A stretch of 45,970 bases of DNA, from positions 1-45,970 of the forward strand of contig CALXMK010000023.1 of assembly GCA_944389455.1 (NCBI GenBank). Direction: 5' to 3'. Below are positions 7,300-15,962 of this stretch, one piece after another. The notes beneath the pieces are model-generated. The model made no database searches. It was not told the DNA's origin and saw nothing but the letters and a program-made list of their open reading frames with translations. A program made the translations under genes and the position numbers. How positions within the stretch are numbered: the stretch's first letter is position 1; each line of letters begins with the position of its first letter. The stretch is from an uncultured Verrucomicrobiota bacterium (GTDB lineage Bacteria; Verrucomicrobiota; Verrucomicrobiia; Limisphaerales; UBA1412).

Positions 7300-10200
7300 C
7301 TTTTTTCGTTGTTTTGAGTAAGAATATAAAGAGTATTGGAGGTGTATTGATCATTCTCTATCGTGCTGATATCCATCTGATGGAGCCGTGCGAAATGGGT
7401 TAGTTCTTCTTTGGAGATGAAAGAGAGTGGCTGCAGGGTTTTATTAAAGCGGAAGATTTGGGTTGAGAGCTTTTCCGTCAGCAGTGTCAGCCAATGAGAA
7501 GATTTTCTGTCGCTGTCTCCATCTCTGATGATAATTTTACCTTGCGGGTTTAATTTTTGAATACAGCGCTGCAGTAGTCGGTTCTGGTCTTCTTTTTTCA
7601 GGTAATGGAGCATGTCACTGATGAGAAATATATCGGCTTGAGGATAGTCGATATCCAATGCGTGAGCCGTGCAGAAGCGGATTTCGGGGCGGCGGAAGAG
7701 ATTATGTTTTGCCTGAGCAATTTTTTCCTCATCATAGTCGATTCCCAGCAGTTGACGGTCTTTAGAGTAGAGTCCGAGCAGATAGGTCATAGGGCCATAT
7801 CCGCAGCCAATATCAATGATCTTGGCTTTTCTTGGAATAATCGAATCAAAGAGAGCATAGGAATGCTCTATTTTGAGCTTAATTCGCATATACCATTCCA
7901 GAATGGGGCTTTTATAGACCTGAGAGAGGATATAAACTCTATAGAAATATGGATTGATAGGCGAGTCAAAATGTTCTTGCAGAAGTTGATATTCCTTTTG
8001 AAAGAGTTCTCGGACAAGTTTAGTTTGTCTGCTGCAGAATTCTTCTAAGGAGGTATCTGGATCAAATTTGTTCGGGGGAATTGGAGCGAGAAATTTGACA
8101 ACGCAATAGCCGGTACGAATCAGAAAGGGTTGTTTTTTGGGACAAAGCATTCCAGTTCCATAAAGGAGAACGGGCTGCAGTTCCGTTTGGAGTGTTTGAG
8201 CCAGGAGAAAAGCTCCTTTGTGGAATCGATGGATTTGAAGGTCTTCTGAGCGGGTTCCTTCCGGGAAGATAAGAACAGAACATCCTTGAGAGAGCTTTTC
8301 ATGAATCAGAGGAATAAGCTTATTTCGTCCCTCAGAGATATTGAAATAGCCGGCACGACGGATTAGAAAACCGAAGATAGGAGACTTCCATACCCAATTA
8401 TTAGTTAGAATAATGAGGTTCCGATGAAGTGAAAGTAAAAGGATGATATCGAAAAAAGATTGATGATTAGCGATTATAATAGAAGGTTTACGGAAGGTTT
8501 CTGCTTGTTTTTCGATAATTATTTTAACGCCAAAGAGTCGGATAATTGCCATGCAGCTCTTCATTGCAATATGAATTAAAGAACGGCAAAGAAGTTCATG
8601 CCTCTGACGGCTGACGGGAAGTAGACTCAAGAGGAGAATGCAGGGATGAAGAAGCAGTGAACCAAAAAAGAATGTTCCAAAGATTATCCCGGAGCGGATG
8701 AGATTCAAAAACGTATAGGGGAGCCCTCCACGGGAGGTTTGAGAAGAGATCAGAATCCGGAAGAGAAAAGGTTGAAGCGTGGTGGAGCAGAGGATCACAC
8801 TGAAAATACCGAGAATGGAAATGAGAGCCAGAGAGTGAATGGCTGGATGTTTAGCAAAAAGGAGAGCTCCAATACCAATGAGAGTAATCAATCCTGAAAA
8901 GAAGATAGCAGTTTTATGAGATGAGAGTGTTTTTTTACCGGTTTTATATTCATTCAGGAGTCCATCCATCACGAAAATACTGAAGTCATCTCCTATGCCG
9001 TAGATGAAAGTGCAAAGGATGATATTAACAATATTAAAGCGTATGTCCAGCAGGGCCATAAATCCCAGGATAATGATAAAACTAAGGCACATGGGAAGAA
9101 AGGCCATTAGTGTCAGTTCCAATCGTCCATAAGAGATAAGCAATGCCAAAAAGACAATGGAACCGGAGATAAATAGAATAAGATTGAAGTTGTTTTTAAT
9201 ATCTAGCAACATCCATTTGGTAAAGTAAGAGCGGTCTAAAATCCCGAGTCCGGGAATCAGAGCCAATTGAGGGTAAACTTCTTTTTTTTGCTCTGGAGTG
9301 AGATAAATTTGGGTCAATAGCTGGATTTTTTCGTCCTGGCTCTCGGAGATATCTATCCATTCGGAGAGAAGTGGTGAGTTTGCAATTTCTTCTGCAGAGG
9401 GAATGAGAGGAGCGAAATCTGTTTCCAGAATATGGAAGAATGGAGCAAATACATCAGATTTAAATCCATTTTTAGTGGCAGCTGTATTCAAGAGTTCTTT
9501 GATTTTTTCTTTTCGTTCCGAATTCCAAAATGTTTTCCATTGATTGAGACGGCTTTGTTGTATTTCGAGAGGAGGAAGCAGAAAGGCAGGAGAGATATAA
9601 TTCTCTATTTTCCCTTCAGACTGGAGTTTAGCAAGATATTCAGCTGTTTGCCAGCAGCCTGGGAGAGCCTCGGCAAGATTGTTTGCCGGATTTACCAGAA
9701 ATTGAGGAGATATCCCGTGCGTAAAGAGTGAGTGAAGTTCTTTTTCGGCCTGATGTATTTCCGGAGTTTGATAGTTGAGACTATAGAGATCAGGATCGAA
9801 GGTGACTTTATGGTAATTGATAAATCCTAGGGTCAGAAGCAGGAAAAGAACTAAAAGAAGGGGAATGCTTTGCTCAAAAGGAGTATCTGAAAGCTTTTGA
9901 AACCAACGGGGAAGTTTTAGAGCGGTAGGGGTATTCGTGGAGTTAAAGAATTGTTTTGGAATAAAATGTGGAAGAAAGACAAGAGAAAAAAGGATTGCAC
10001 CGGTCAGGGCCAGCGCGGAAAAGAGACCAAAGTCAGCAAGCAGCTCTGAAGTAGTAAAAGTCAGTCCAATAAAGGCTCCGATAGTGGTAAAACTGCCGAT
10101 TGTTAGAGGAAGTGTCAGTTCGCGGATTAATTCTGAGGGAGAGTGAGAGCTTGACGCATGAAATAAAACATGGATGGCATAGCTGACAGCAACTCCCAAA

Positions 10201-11171
10201 ATTGAGGAAGCAGCAGCGATAGCTATCACGGAAACTTGAGATGTAAAAAGTCGGATAGATGCCGCAGCAAAGAGACTTCCCCATATCGCGGGCAGGCAAA
10301 TTAGGATTAACGGCAGCAGAGAACGATATAGAAATAGAGTCAACAGCAGAATCAGGGCTGTAGAGATGGAGAGAGTTAAATGAAGATCTTTCTTGATTTG
10401 TTGGGCATTTTGAACTGAAGAGACGGGTGCTCCGCAGTATCGCATTGAAAGCTCCGGGGTGGAATATTCTGCGCTTAGAAGTTCTAAAGTTTTTACAAGA
10501 GGCAGATTCTGTTCATTCCTATTTATTCCGTAAACGGGATCGATAAAGATGTAGAGTGTCCGCAGATCAGGAGAGAAGAAATAATCATCATAAAGCTGAT
10601 ATTGCAATACGGAAGAGAATTGGTTGAGTTCTTTTAAAGTGGGTAAGAGCATTCCTAGTGGGTCATTGCGGAAAATATCTTTATAAATAAAACTGCTTGG
10701 AGTCGAGAGACGTTCGCGTCCGCTTTGTATGAGCTGGGTGATTTTTTCAGGAGTCAGAAGTGTTTCCAGCCTTTGGTAATCGGATTGATTAAGATAGATG
10801 GGCAGATTTTCATAGAAGAGCTTCAGCTGCTCGGAGGATAAATCGGAATCTATGCCGGTGGTAAGTTTACGAATCAGAGAGCCGGAGAATTGTTCATCAA
10901 GTCGTTGAGCAATCTGGTCTGCTTTTTCTATTAGGATATTGGGAGCTGCATCTTGTTCGGGAGAAGTGGAAAGGAGAATGAATATGCGGTCTTTAGCTTT
11001 GAGATTTTCAAAGATTTGAGAAAGAGCTCCAGCAGGACCTTTTTCGGGGAAGAAATGAGTAATATCCGAGTTGAATGATAGCCCTCCCGCAGTCCATAAC
11101 AGCAGAGCAGAGCTGATCAGGAGTGTTATCCAAAAGATGGTTTTATGTTTATTAAAAAATGTATAAAGCAA
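7296..11171 (-). CDS. Trifunctional MMPL exporter / lysophospholipid acyltransferase / SAM methyltransferase
   Basis: A 1291-residue fusion. Residues 1-850 are an MMPL/RND-type exporter: one N-terminal helix, a periplasmic loop (30-260), a helix bundle (265-400), a second loop (455-660) and a second bundle (662-850). Residues 870-1080 are a PlsC-like acyltransferase with NHQSFFD (902-908, the HX4D motif) and FPEGTRS (969-975). Residues 1100-1291 are a class I methyltransferase with motif I DIGCGYG (1120-1126) and an acidic GIDYD at the end of strand 2. The same fusion is known in Bacteroidetes lipid clusters. I infer that one polypeptide acylates, methylates and exports a lipid. The first possible start is a TTG at 11171, since an in-frame stop lies three codons upstream; no good ribosome binding site is visible. 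Confidence 0.93.
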   Translation of the reverse strand: MLYTFFNKHKTIFWITLLISSALLLWTAGGLSFNSDITHFFPEKGPAGALSQIFENLKAKDRIFILLSTSPEQDAAPNILIEKADQIAQRLDEQFSGSLIRKLTTGIDSDLSSEQLKLFYENLPIYLNQSDYQRLETLLTPEKITQLIQSGRERLSTPSSFIYKDIFRNDPLGMLLPTLKELNQFSSVLQYQLYDDYFFSPDLRTLYIFIDPVYGINRNEQNLPLVKTLELLSAEYSTPELSMRYCGAPVSSVQNAQQIKKDLHLTLSISTALILLLTLFLYRSLLPLILICLPAIWGSLFAAASIRLFTSQVSVIAIAAASSILGVAVSYAIHVLFHASSSHSPSELIRELTLPLTIGSFTTIGAFIGLTFTTSELLADFGLFSALALTGAILFSLVFLPHFIPKQFFNSTNTPTALKLPRWFQKLSDTPFEQSIPLLLVLFLLLTLGFINYHKVTFDPDLYSLNYQTPEIHQAEKELHSLFTHGISPQFLVNPANNLAEALPGCWQTAEYLAKLQSEGKIENYISPAFLLPPLEIQQSRLNQWKTFWNSERKEKIKELLNTAATKNGFKSDVFAPFFHILETDFAPLIPSAEEIANSPLLSEWIDISESQDEKIQLLTQIYLTPEQKKEVYPQLALIPGLGILDRSYFTKWMLLDIKNNFNLILFISGSIVFLALLISYGRLELTLMAFLPMCLSFIIILGFMALLDIRFNIVNIILCTFIYGIGDDFSIFVMDGLLNEYKTGKKTLSSHKTAIFFSGLITLIGIGALLFAKHPAIHSLALISILGIFSVILCSTTLQPFLFRILISSQTSRGGLPYTFLNLIRSGIIFGTFFFGSLLLHPCILLLSLLPVSRQRHELLCRSLIHIAMKSCMAIIRLFGVKIIIEKQAETFRKPSIIIANHQSFFDIILLLSLHRNLIILTNNWVWKSPIFGFLIRRAGYFNISEGRNKLIPLIHEKLSQGCSVLIFPEGTRSEDLQIHRFHKGAFLLAQTLQTELQPVLLYGTGMLCPKKQPFLIRTGYCVVKFLAPIPPNKFDPDTSLEEFCSRQTKLVRELFQKEYQLLQEHFDSPINPYFYRVYILSQVYKSPILEWYMRIKLKIEHSYALFDSIIPRKAKIIDIGCGYGPMTYLLGLYSKDRQLLGIDYDEEKIAQAKHNLFRRPEIRFCTAHALDIDYPQADIFLISDMLHYLKKEDQNRLLQRCIQKLNPQGKIIIRDGDSDRKSSHWLTLLTEKLSTQIFRFNKTLQPLSFISKEELTHFARLHQMDISTIENDQYTSNTLYILTQNNEKR

Positions 11172-11220
11172 TGGGAATCAAAGAAAAAATAAAATCGGTT
11201 TTGGTTCAGACTTACTTCCT

Positions 11221-12471
11221 CTATTGAGGAGAACTAGATTTTTGTTTAATAGAGGATTCTTTGTTTTTTATGGGGTTTTTTCGGAAGATACTAAGTAACA
11301 ACCAGAAGAAAAGGAAGACAAAAAATCCTCCTATTACGCCCAGAGAGAGACTGCCCACAACGTATTGAATCAAAGACTGATAGATCAACCTTAAAGGATT
11401 AGTGGTATGAAGAGATTCCAGTGAAATGGCAATGGGTTGATTGAGAAGATGACTGCCCATCCAGAAGCTGGCATAGATTACCGGTGGAATCATAGGAGGG
11501 ATGGAGATATTGGAGCCAACTATCGCAATGACTTTATTGAGTTTAAGAAAATGGGCTGAAACAGCAGATAAAATCATATGGTATCCCCAAAAGGGAGAAA
11601 CTCCCCAAAAGAAGCCCAATCCCAATGAAGCCGATAAAGAGAGATTATTTTCAGGGGAGTGAGTAATGTTATTGTGGATAAAGTTCTTGATGTTAGTCCA
11701 GGTCAGCATCTTGATTATCTTTTGAGGATAAAAGATGAATAGAGATAGAAGAACCAGCTTTGTGTTAAGGAGAAAGATGCGTAAAAAATCCTTTACGGGA
11801 TGGAAATGGCTGACCCTCTCCTGAAAGAGAGGATAGTGAACTTCGATATTTATCGGATGAATTGGAATTTGCTTCCATGCTGCTCTGACCAGTACCTCAA
11901 GCTCAAATTCATACCGGTTTCCCTTCAGCGGAAGAGAATTGATTTTTTCCAGAGGATACAGTCTGAAACCGGATTGTGTATCTGGCAGCTTTTGAGTAGT
12001 TTCGACAAAGAACCAGAAGTTGGAAAAGCGATTGGCCAAACGGTTGCTTTTGGGCATGTGGGGATGATCCATCGAACGAGTTCCAATCAAAAGTGAATCG
12101 GGATGGGATTGGAGTGCTGCCAGAAAGAGAGGAATCTGTGATGGATCATGTTGTCCGTCTGCGTCGAGGGTTATTGCATAGCGAGCTCCGAGTTGAAGTG
12201 CTTTTGCGAAACCTTGGCGCAAAGCATAACCTTTTCCTCGGTTTTGGGAATAGTTGATTAGGATCAAACGCGAGTGAAAGGATTCCAGAATTTGAGGAGT
12301 TTCATCAGTTGATCCGTCATTTATCAGAATGATGTCAGAAGCGTAAAGGAGTGTTTTCTCAATTAGAGAGAGGAGCGTAGCCGCATTATTGTAGGTGGGG
12401 ATAATAACAACGCAGCTGAGTTCCCTCATGAGCCGCTGGCAGTCCTCAGGCAGGTATGGGGAATCAGGCAT
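11221..12471 (-). CDS. GT2 glycosyltransferase with C-terminal DUF2062 membrane domain
   Basis: The open frame starts with a TTG at 12564, but the first ATG is at 12471 and leaves 19 residues before the first core strand, so I prefer it (416 residues). The GT-A domain has VVIIPTYNN, the INDGSTDE nucleotide-sugar loop, DADGQHD (103-109) as the metal-binding DXD-type site, and QSGFRLYP, as in DPM1-like family 2 transferases. Residues about 272-400 form a DUF2062 domain with several hydrophobic helices and the GVSPFWGYH motif. This GT2-DUF2062 pairing recurs beside aryl polyene-type clusters. It probably transfers a sugar to a lipid carrier on the cytoplasmic face. It follows the hotdog gene closely and precedes the MMPL fusion by 49 bases. 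Confidence 0.85.
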   Translation of the reverse strand: MPDSPYLPEDCQRLMRELSCVVIIPTYNNAATLLSLIEKTLLYASDIILINDGSTDETPQILESFHSRLILINYSQNRGKGYALRQGFAKALQLGARYAITLDADGQHDPSQIPLFLAALQSHPDSLLIGTRSMDHPHMPKSNRLANRFSNFWFFVETTQKLPDTQSGFRLYPLEKINSLPLKGNRYEFELEVLVRAAWKQIPIHPINIEVHYPLFQERVSHFHPVKDFLRIFLLNTKLVLLSLFIFYPQKIIKMLTWTNIKNFIHNNITHSPENNLSLSASLGLGFFWGVSPFWGYHMILSAVSAHFLKLNKVIAIVGSNISIPPMIPPVIYASFWMGSHLLNQPIAISLESLHTTNPLRLIYQSLIQYVVGSLSLGVIGGFFVFLFFWLLLSIFRKNPIKNKESSIKQKSSSPQ

Positions 12472-12514
12472 TGGAATTACTTGGTTTGTCTCAGTCTTTT
12501 TTCTGATAGATTCT

Positions 12515-12946
12515 TTAGAGTGTGATGAGTTGAGCACGGATTTTGAGTTTAGATTTTCCTTCAACTGAGAGTTGCGCTTTGAGATTCCAGGTTTCAGGGG
12601 TATCCGTCAAAGGTGTAATTTGCAGCTCTGCTTGTAGAGGAAGAGGAGCGATCGATTCATTCGGATTTTCGGGAAGAACTGCGTCGATAAATTTGCATTC
12701 CTTGATCGAGCCGTAACGGAGATCTCTTTTAAGGAAGTCTGATGCGCAATGAAGAACCATTGCCATTAAGCAGACTCCAGGGGTCACAGGTTTATCAGGG
12801 AAGTGCCCTTTGTAAATAGGATTATCAGGATTGAGTGTGATTTTATAAATACAACCATTGTTGTTTTTTTCGATTCCACTCAGGGTATAGAGATTATTGA
12901 TTATGGAGTGATGACTTCTCATTCTGTATGATAAAATGTTTACCAT
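12515..12946 (-). CDS. Hotdog-fold FabZ/ApeI-like 3-hydroxyacyl-ACP dehydratase-related protein
   Basis: A 143-residue single-domain protein. The signature GHFPDKPVTPG (47-57) is the FabZ/FabA-type active-site loop, with His48 as the conserved base. In FabZ, PGV is followed four residues later by a catalytic Glu; here the aligned residue is Ala62, so the acid seems to be missing. The protein may act with a different acid, on a different step, or as an acyl-carrier-binding partner. The frame starts at ATG 12946; a second ATG at 12922 (residue 9) is equally plausible, and neither has a good Shine-Dalgarno. The start lies inside the end of the LolA-like gene, so the genes are coupled. In aryl polyene clusters, hotdog dehydratases act during chain extension. 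Confidence 0.82.
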   Translation of the reverse strand: MVNILSYRMRSHHSIINNLYTLSGIEKNNNGCIYKITLNPDNPIYKGHFPDKPVTPGVCLMAMVLHCASDFLKRDLRYGSIKECKFIDAVLPENPNESIAPLPLQAELQITPLTDTPETWNLKAQLSVEGKSKLKIRAQLITL

Positions 12947-13637
12947 CTATAGGCTGATTGGTTATTTTATCGCTGAATTCATATAAGACGCTGTCCCCAT
13001 CAGCAGTTTCAATATACAGAGTTTCGAGCAAGAGAGAGGTTTTGTCAAATTCTAGTTTCATTAAATTGATTCTTTTTTTCAGTGAACTGCTCGTTGGACA
13101 CAGAATTAGTTTATAAGAGTGAGGTGTTTGCAAGTATTCTGTATCTGTTTTTCTAATCAAGTCTTTGAACTCTCCGGTTAAACATGCAGCAAAGAGTGTT
13201 TCAAGATAACGAAACATGGGGTGAGAGCTTCCACTGAGTGTTTGATTCCCTGTAGAATTTTGGATATAAAGTTTTTTAGGAGTTAAAAGGATTCTGTTTC
13301 CTGCTGGTTCAGAGTATTCCAGAGAGATTTGTGTTTCGTCCCCTTGGCGGAGAAGATAGAAGTTACCATGAGAAAGGAGAGGTTCCTCCAGAATAGAGAG
13401 CTTTTTTGTTTGAGTAAAAGCGCATTGAATGGATTGAATTTCAGCTCCGGCTTGTTTCAATAGAGAAGTAAGTTGTTTCTCTGTTAGAGAAGTTTCCTGT
13501 TCAGAATTTAAAGTGTTTTTTTCTGTCTCGGTAGGAAGCTCTGTGGTTTGAGCTGAAATAGGAATTGCTCCAGAGCAGATAAGGGGAAGGAGCAGAGTTT
13601 TCCCAAAAGAAAAAATTCGTCTGTATTTCTGTTTCAT
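12894..13637 (-). CDS. LolA-like outer-membrane lipoprotein carrier protein
   Basis: A 247-residue protein with a signal peptide (basic start, hydrophobic core about 13-25, Ala-rich cleavage region near SAQ at 28-30), a Ser/Thr/Glu-rich linker, and a LolA-type beta-barrel region from about residue 50. Visible features are the first helix-strand with IQSIQCAFTQTK, GNFYLLRQ, and the strand pair ISLEYSEP / RILLTPKKLYI. LolA carries lipoproteins across the periplasm; LolA-like proteins in aryl polyene and related clusters are thought to carry the lipid product. It is the first gene of the seven-gene operon. The ATG at 13637 is the only reasonable start. This is a cluster-type paralogue rather than clearly the housekeeping LolA. 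Confidence 0.83.
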   Translation of the reverse strand: MKQKYRRIFSFGKTLLLPLICSGAIPISAQTTELPTETEKNTLNSEQETSLTEKQLTSLLKQAGAEIQSIQCAFTQTKKLSILEEPLLSHGNFYLLRQGDETQISLEYSEPAGNRILLTPKKLYIQNSTGNQTLSGSSHPMFRYLETLFAACLTGEFKDLIRKTDTEYLQTPHSYKLILCPTSSSLKKRINLMKLEFDKTSLLLETLYIETADGDSVLYEFSDKITNQPIDGKHFIIQNEKSSLHNQ

Positions 13638-13731
13638 ATTGTTTTGTGAACGAGGGACATTTGCAAAGTAAACATTTTTATCTGTAAGTCGGCTCCATTC
13701 TATTGAGAGGTGAAATTATTTTTTCTCTGCG

Positions 13732-13750
13732 GTTTGCTCATTAGGCAAAC
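13732..13750. promoter_or_regulatory. Inverted repeat upstream of the lipid operon
   Basis: GTTTGC (13732-13737) and GCAAAC (13745-13750) are a perfect 6-bp inverted repeat around a 7-nt loop, extended by three more pairs beyond a one-base bulge. A second small palindrome (CGCA/TGCG) abuts it at 13750-13760. It lies about 95-115 bp upstream of the LolA-like start, so it could be an operator or a leader hairpin. No known operator consensus is recognised. Confidence 0.35.
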
Positions 13751-14103
13751 GCATTTTGCGAATATAATCAAAACTCTGTATTCTTATGGGATATTTCATC
13801 ACGGGCATTCCCTGGGAGTCAATTTAGCAGTTTTTTCAAATATTCGCAATTTATTCAGTTCTTTGAAAGAAAAAGATTCTAACAAATATTTTTTATGAGA
13901 GAAAGATTTTTAAAAGTGGTTGGATTTTGGAAAGCTTTGATTGTTAATTTAGGAAGTAAATTATTAGAAATTAATTTTTAGAAAATATTGTTCATTTTTT
14001 CGATAAAGCAGAGCTTAACTGAGAAATTAGTTTGAAAGAAAAAATATATTTTCACTTTGTTTGGAAGTGTGAAGCAAACTCGTCAAATCTTACTGATAAG
14101 ATG

Positions 14104-14133
14104 TTGACAGAATATGTGAAAGAGAGCTATTCT
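14104..14133 (+). promoter_or_regulatory. Sigma-70-like promoter candidate for zwf
   Basis: A perfect TTGACA (14104-14109) is followed after 18 bases by TATTCT (14128-14133). It lies about 120 bp upstream of the chosen zwf start, which implies a leader of about 115 nt. The call rests on consensus match only. Confidence 0.4.
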
Positions 14134-14255
14134 AAAAATAGCTTTTAAGCATATGGGAAGCGTCCGTTTCCCAAACAGCCGGAATAAATGATGTTCTTTT
14201 ATATGATTAAGAGAATCATCAGCTTGAATATACCTTGTTAGCGAAATTATTTAAG

Positions 14256-15812
14256 ATGAATATAGATGATTGGAATTCAGGGCAAGAGGAGGTGATGGTT
14301 TGTCGATTGGATACACGAAGCAAAAAGCCCTTGCCTTGTACAGTAGTCATATTTGGTGCCAGCGGTGATTTGACTCAACGTAAGCTCATCCCTGCTTTAT
14401 ATCATTTATGCCGTGAAGAGCAGATGCCTGATCCATTCCGAATTATAGGTTTTGCGAGGAGAGAAAAGAGCAGCGAGAGTTGGAGAAAAGAATTATTTGA
14501 GGGAATCAATAAGTTTGGACGCACTCGGCCGGTTTCTACGGAGGAATGGGATGAATTTGCTGCGCATATCGAATATTACCAAGGCAATTTTGATGATTTA
14601 TCTGCTTATCAGGGATTGAAAGAGGTGATTGCTGCAGCGGGGCAGAGGGAATTATGTGAGAATTTACTTTTTTATTTAGCGGTTTCTCCTTCGCAGTTTG
14701 TGGAGATAGTTTCCAATCTTAGCAGAGCAGGTCTTTTATGCCGCCGTGAAAAATGTCAGGGAGGCTGGCAGCGGTTGGTAGTGGAGAAACCTTTCGGCAA
14801 GGATCTTGAATCAGCTCATCGCCTAAGTGAAGAACTTTCGGAGTATGTAGCTGAGAATAAAATTTTCCGAATTGATCATTATTTAGGTAAGGAGACGGTC
14901 CAAAATATCATGATGTTCCGTTTTTCAAACAGTGTTTTTGAACCGCTTTGGAGCAGACAATGGATCGATCATGTACAGATTACTGTCAGTGAGAATTTAG
15001 GTGTAGGAGCCCGTGGAGGATATTATGAAGAGGCTGGAGCCTCTCGGGATATGATGCAGAATCATCTGCTGCAATTAATGGCATTGGCGGCAATGGAGCC
15101 TCCGGTATCACTGGATGCAGAGTCCATCCGTGATGAAAAGGTGAAATTGATTAATTCCATTCAGATGCCTTTTGATGAAAATATTGTACGAGGACAATAT
15201 CTGGCGGGCAAAATTGGAGAGATAGAGTACTGTGCGTACCGCAATGAAGAGAAGGTTAATCCTAAATCGAATGTGGAAACTTATGTGGCAGCGAAACTCT
15301 TCGTGGATAATTGGCGTTGGGCGGGAGTGCCGTTTTATTTGAGAACAGGTAAAGCTTTGCCTCGAAGTGTGAGTGAAATCCGATTTCAATTCCGAAAACC
15401 GCCTCATACTTTGTTTGCAGCGCAGTGTGGTGCTACTCTTGACTCTAATTCTATTACGCTGCGTCTTCAGCCGGATGAGGGAATTACATTTCATATTAAT
15501 GGCAAGGTGCCCGGAGCCAGCACGGAGATTCGGCCGGTACGAATGAGGTTTTCATATAATGCGGAGTTTGGCGCTTATACGCCAGAGGCTTATGAAAGAT
15601 TATTGTTGGAGGCGATTGCGGGGAATTCGACACACTTTATTCGTCGTGATGAGGTAGAGATGGCTTGGAGAATCATCGATCGAATCAGAAGTTCATGGAA
15701 AGGTAAGGATTTGAAGGAGGAAGAATTCTATGCGGCCGGTACATGGGGACCAGCTGCTGCGGATCAATTGCTGAGACGGTCAGGACACTTCTGGAGGAGC
15801 ACTTTGGATTAA
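14256..15812 (+). CDS. zwf: Glucose-6-phosphate 1-dehydrogenase
   Basis: A 518-residue NAD(P)-dependent glucose-6-phosphate dehydrogenase, the first step of the oxidative pentose phosphate pathway (glucose 6-phosphate to 6-phosphogluconolactone, yielding NADPH). The coenzyme site is VIFGASGDLTQRKL (GASGDL at 34-39) and the substrate signature is RIDHYLGKE, with DHYLGKE at 207-213; EKPFG and the C-terminal GNSTHFIRRDE block also fit. Length is near the usual ~490-510 plus a short N-terminal extension. The frame opens with a TTG at 14235; I prefer the ATG at 14256. Another ATG at 14295 has a strong GAGGAGG directly before it, but with only about 2 nt of spacing. No gnd or pgl gene is adjacent. 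Confidence 0.96.
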   Translation: MNIDDWNSGQEEVMVCRLDTRSKKPLPCTVVIFGASGDLTQRKLIPALYHLCREEQMPDPFRIIGFARREKSSESWRKELFEGINKFGRTRPVSTEEWDEFAAHIEYYQGNFDDLSAYQGLKEVIAAAGQRELCENLLFYLAVSPSQFVEIVSNLSRAGLLCRREKCQGGWQRLVVEKPFGKDLESAHRLSEELSEYVAENKIFRIDHYLGKETVQNIMMFRFSNSVFEPLWSRQWIDHVQITVSENLGVGARGGYYEEAGASRDMMQNHLLQLMALAAMEPPVSLDAESIRDEKVKLINSIQMPFDENIVRGQYLAGKIGEIEYCAYRNEEKVNPKSNVETYVAAKLFVDNWRWAGVPFYLRTGKALPRSVSEIRFQFRKPPHTLFAAQCGATLDSNSITLRLQPDEGITFHINGKVPGASTEIRPVRMRFSYNAEFGAYTPEAYERLLLEAIAGNSTHFIRRDEVEMAWRIIDRIRSSWKGKDLKEEEFYAAGTWGPAAADQLLRRSGHFWRSTLD

Positions 15813-15962
15813 AACAATAGACAGAATACCATTTTTGTTTTACAGCATGGAGGTTTATGCGTAAAATAAACGTGGCCTAATAGGGGATATTTAATTTAGG
15901 GTGCAAGATTTGGATGTTATTAAATAATTCAATGTTCATGGTGAATTAGAAAGATTCTTCAA

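Larger units (their letters stand above)
13638..14255. other. 618-bp AT-rich divergent intergenic region between the lipid operon and zwf
   Basis: This region must contain the promoters for both the minus-strand lipid operon and plus-strand zwf. I see an inverted repeat at 13732-13750, a promoter-like pair at 14104-14133 and two weak hairpins: AGCTAT/ATAGCT near 14125-14143, and TGGGAA/TTCCCA near 14154-14173. A 62-codon ORF at 13710-13898 has AT-driven composition and no recognisable feature, so I do not call it. Confidence 0.5.

Noticed and set aside
13710..13898. 62-codon plus-strand ORF between the lipid operon and zwf
   Set aside because: Composition follows the AT-rich intergenic sequence, there is no ribosome binding site or recognisable motif, and it overlaps the inverted repeat at 13732-13750.
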